The notes under the pieces are model-generated. The model searched no databases. It was not told where the DNA came from and saw only the letters and a list, made by a program, of their open reading frames with translations. The position numbers and the translations under genes are program-made. 13,686 nt of DNA from Comamonadaceae bacterium (GTDB lineage Bacteria; Pseudomonadota; Gammaproteobacteria; Burkholderiales; Burkholderiaceae): positions 1-13,686 of the forward strand of contig CANCGU010000046.1 of NCBI GenBank assembly GCA_947377705.1, in the 5' to 3' direction. Below are positions 13,373 through 13,686 of the stretch, one piece after another. Numbering within the stretch: the first letter of the stretch is position 1; each line of letters opens with the position of its first letter.

Positions 13373-13664
13373 GTGTGGGGTCCGCAGAAGTGGTCGCTGC
13401 GGCGGATGTTTTGTCAGAGGCTAAAGGTGCGACCAACTTAGCCAAGCGGCGGTGTTTCCACCAGCGCGGCACCATGCCTATGACGCCCACGGCAACACCC
13501 ATGACGAACACGGTCAGTAGGACCAATACCAACGGCGCATGCCATGTGGTGCCAAAAAAGAAATGGACCACGGCATCGTGTTGGTTGTTCAGCGCAAAAG
13601 CGAACAGGGTAAAAAAAATGGCTGCTTTCAGTAACAACTGAAGCAGCCACATGAGGTTTTTCAA
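13362..13664 (-). CDS. lapA: Lipopolysaccharide assembly protein LapA (DUF1049 family)
   Basis: This is a small inner-membrane partner of LapB, 100 residues. It has two membrane helices (about 8-25 and 42-65), separated by the family stretch NNQHDAVVHFFFGTTWHAPL. A basic cytoplasmic segment follows (RWWKHRRLAKL). I accept the TTG start at 13664-13662 because GAGGAG lies 5 nt before it; an ATG four codons in is the alternative. It overlaps the lapB start by 11 nt. In related genomes ihfB and rpsA usually lie just upstream, beyond the window edge. Confidence 0.9.
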   Translation of the reverse strand: MKNLMWLLQLLLKAAIFFTLFAFALNNQHDAVVHFFFGTTWHAPLVLVLLTVFVMGVAVGVIGMVPRWWKHRRLAKLVAPLASDKTSAAATTSADPTHGI

Positions 13665-13669
13665 GTTAG

Positions 13670-13675
13670 CTCCTC
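13670..13675 (-). promoter_or_regulatory. Ribosome binding site supporting a TTG start for lapA
   Basis: GAGGAG on the minus strand, 5 nt before the TTG at 13664. The internal ATG at 13652 has no comparable site at a normal distance. Confidence 0.6.
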
Positions 13676-13686
13676 TGTGACGAGGA

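Overview
The window looks like a chromosomal segment of a betaproteobacterium of the order Burkholderiales, most likely Comamonadaceae (a Limnohabitans/Rhodoferax-type organism). This is inferred from the lapA-lapB-rfaE1-hldD-comEA gene order at the right, the TTG-rich leucine usage and the moderately high GC content. It has no direct proof: there is no rRNA gene or other firm marker. The window is almost fully coding. No gene-free stretch reaches 300 bases; the longest are 5266-5429 (164 nt) and 615-732 (118 nt). I see no tRNA, rRNA, CRISPR array, insertion sequence or phage gene.

Layout. (1) 1-614, minus strand: the start of a TRAP-transporter large permease (dctM, cut by the window edge) and the complete small permease dctQ. 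(2) 733-1857, minus: a regulator that joins a ModE-type winged helix to a periplasmic-binding-protein-like domain. It is divergent from (3) 1919-4172, plus: the tungstate ABC transporter tupB-tupC-tupA, three genes overlapping by 4 nt each. (4) 4174-5265, minus: a GAF/PAS-like/Fis-HTH regulator of the AcoR type with no sigma-54 AAA+ domain, divergent from (5) 5430-9927, plus: an operon for a tungsten aldehyde oxidoreductase. Its genes are aorA (four-cluster ferredoxin-like subunit), aorB (tungstopterin catalytic subunit), aorC (FAD/NAD(P) subunit), a MoaD/ThiS-like sulfur carrier, a 104-residue protein of unknown function and a small CCGxGCxxC protein of the oxidoreductase-like family. (6) 9917-13664, minus: a housekeeping envelope operon read right to left: lapA, lapB, rfaE1 (heptose-7-phosphate kinase), hldD (heptose epimerase) and a secreted ComEA-like helix-hairpin-helix protein.

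How it fits together. Regions 2-5 form one functional unit. TupABC imports tungstate, the ModE/PBP regulator probably controls its uptake, and the MoaD-like protein probably supplies dithiolene sulfur for the pterin cofactor. AorABC is expected to interconvert aldehydes and carboxylic acids, passing electrons through AorA to AorC and NAD(P). The GAF regulator probably switches the aor operon on in response to a small molecule; a perfect palindrome, TCTCAAGTTGAGA (5310-5322), lies in its intergenic region. The TRAP transporter may import an organic acid linked to this metabolism, but that is a guess. The two least explained parts are the 104-residue protein ending in three glycines directly after the MoaD-like gene, and the cysteine-rich small protein after it. 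The right-hand envelope operon is ordinary core genome, and the aor operon abuts it tail to tail with an 11-nt overlap.
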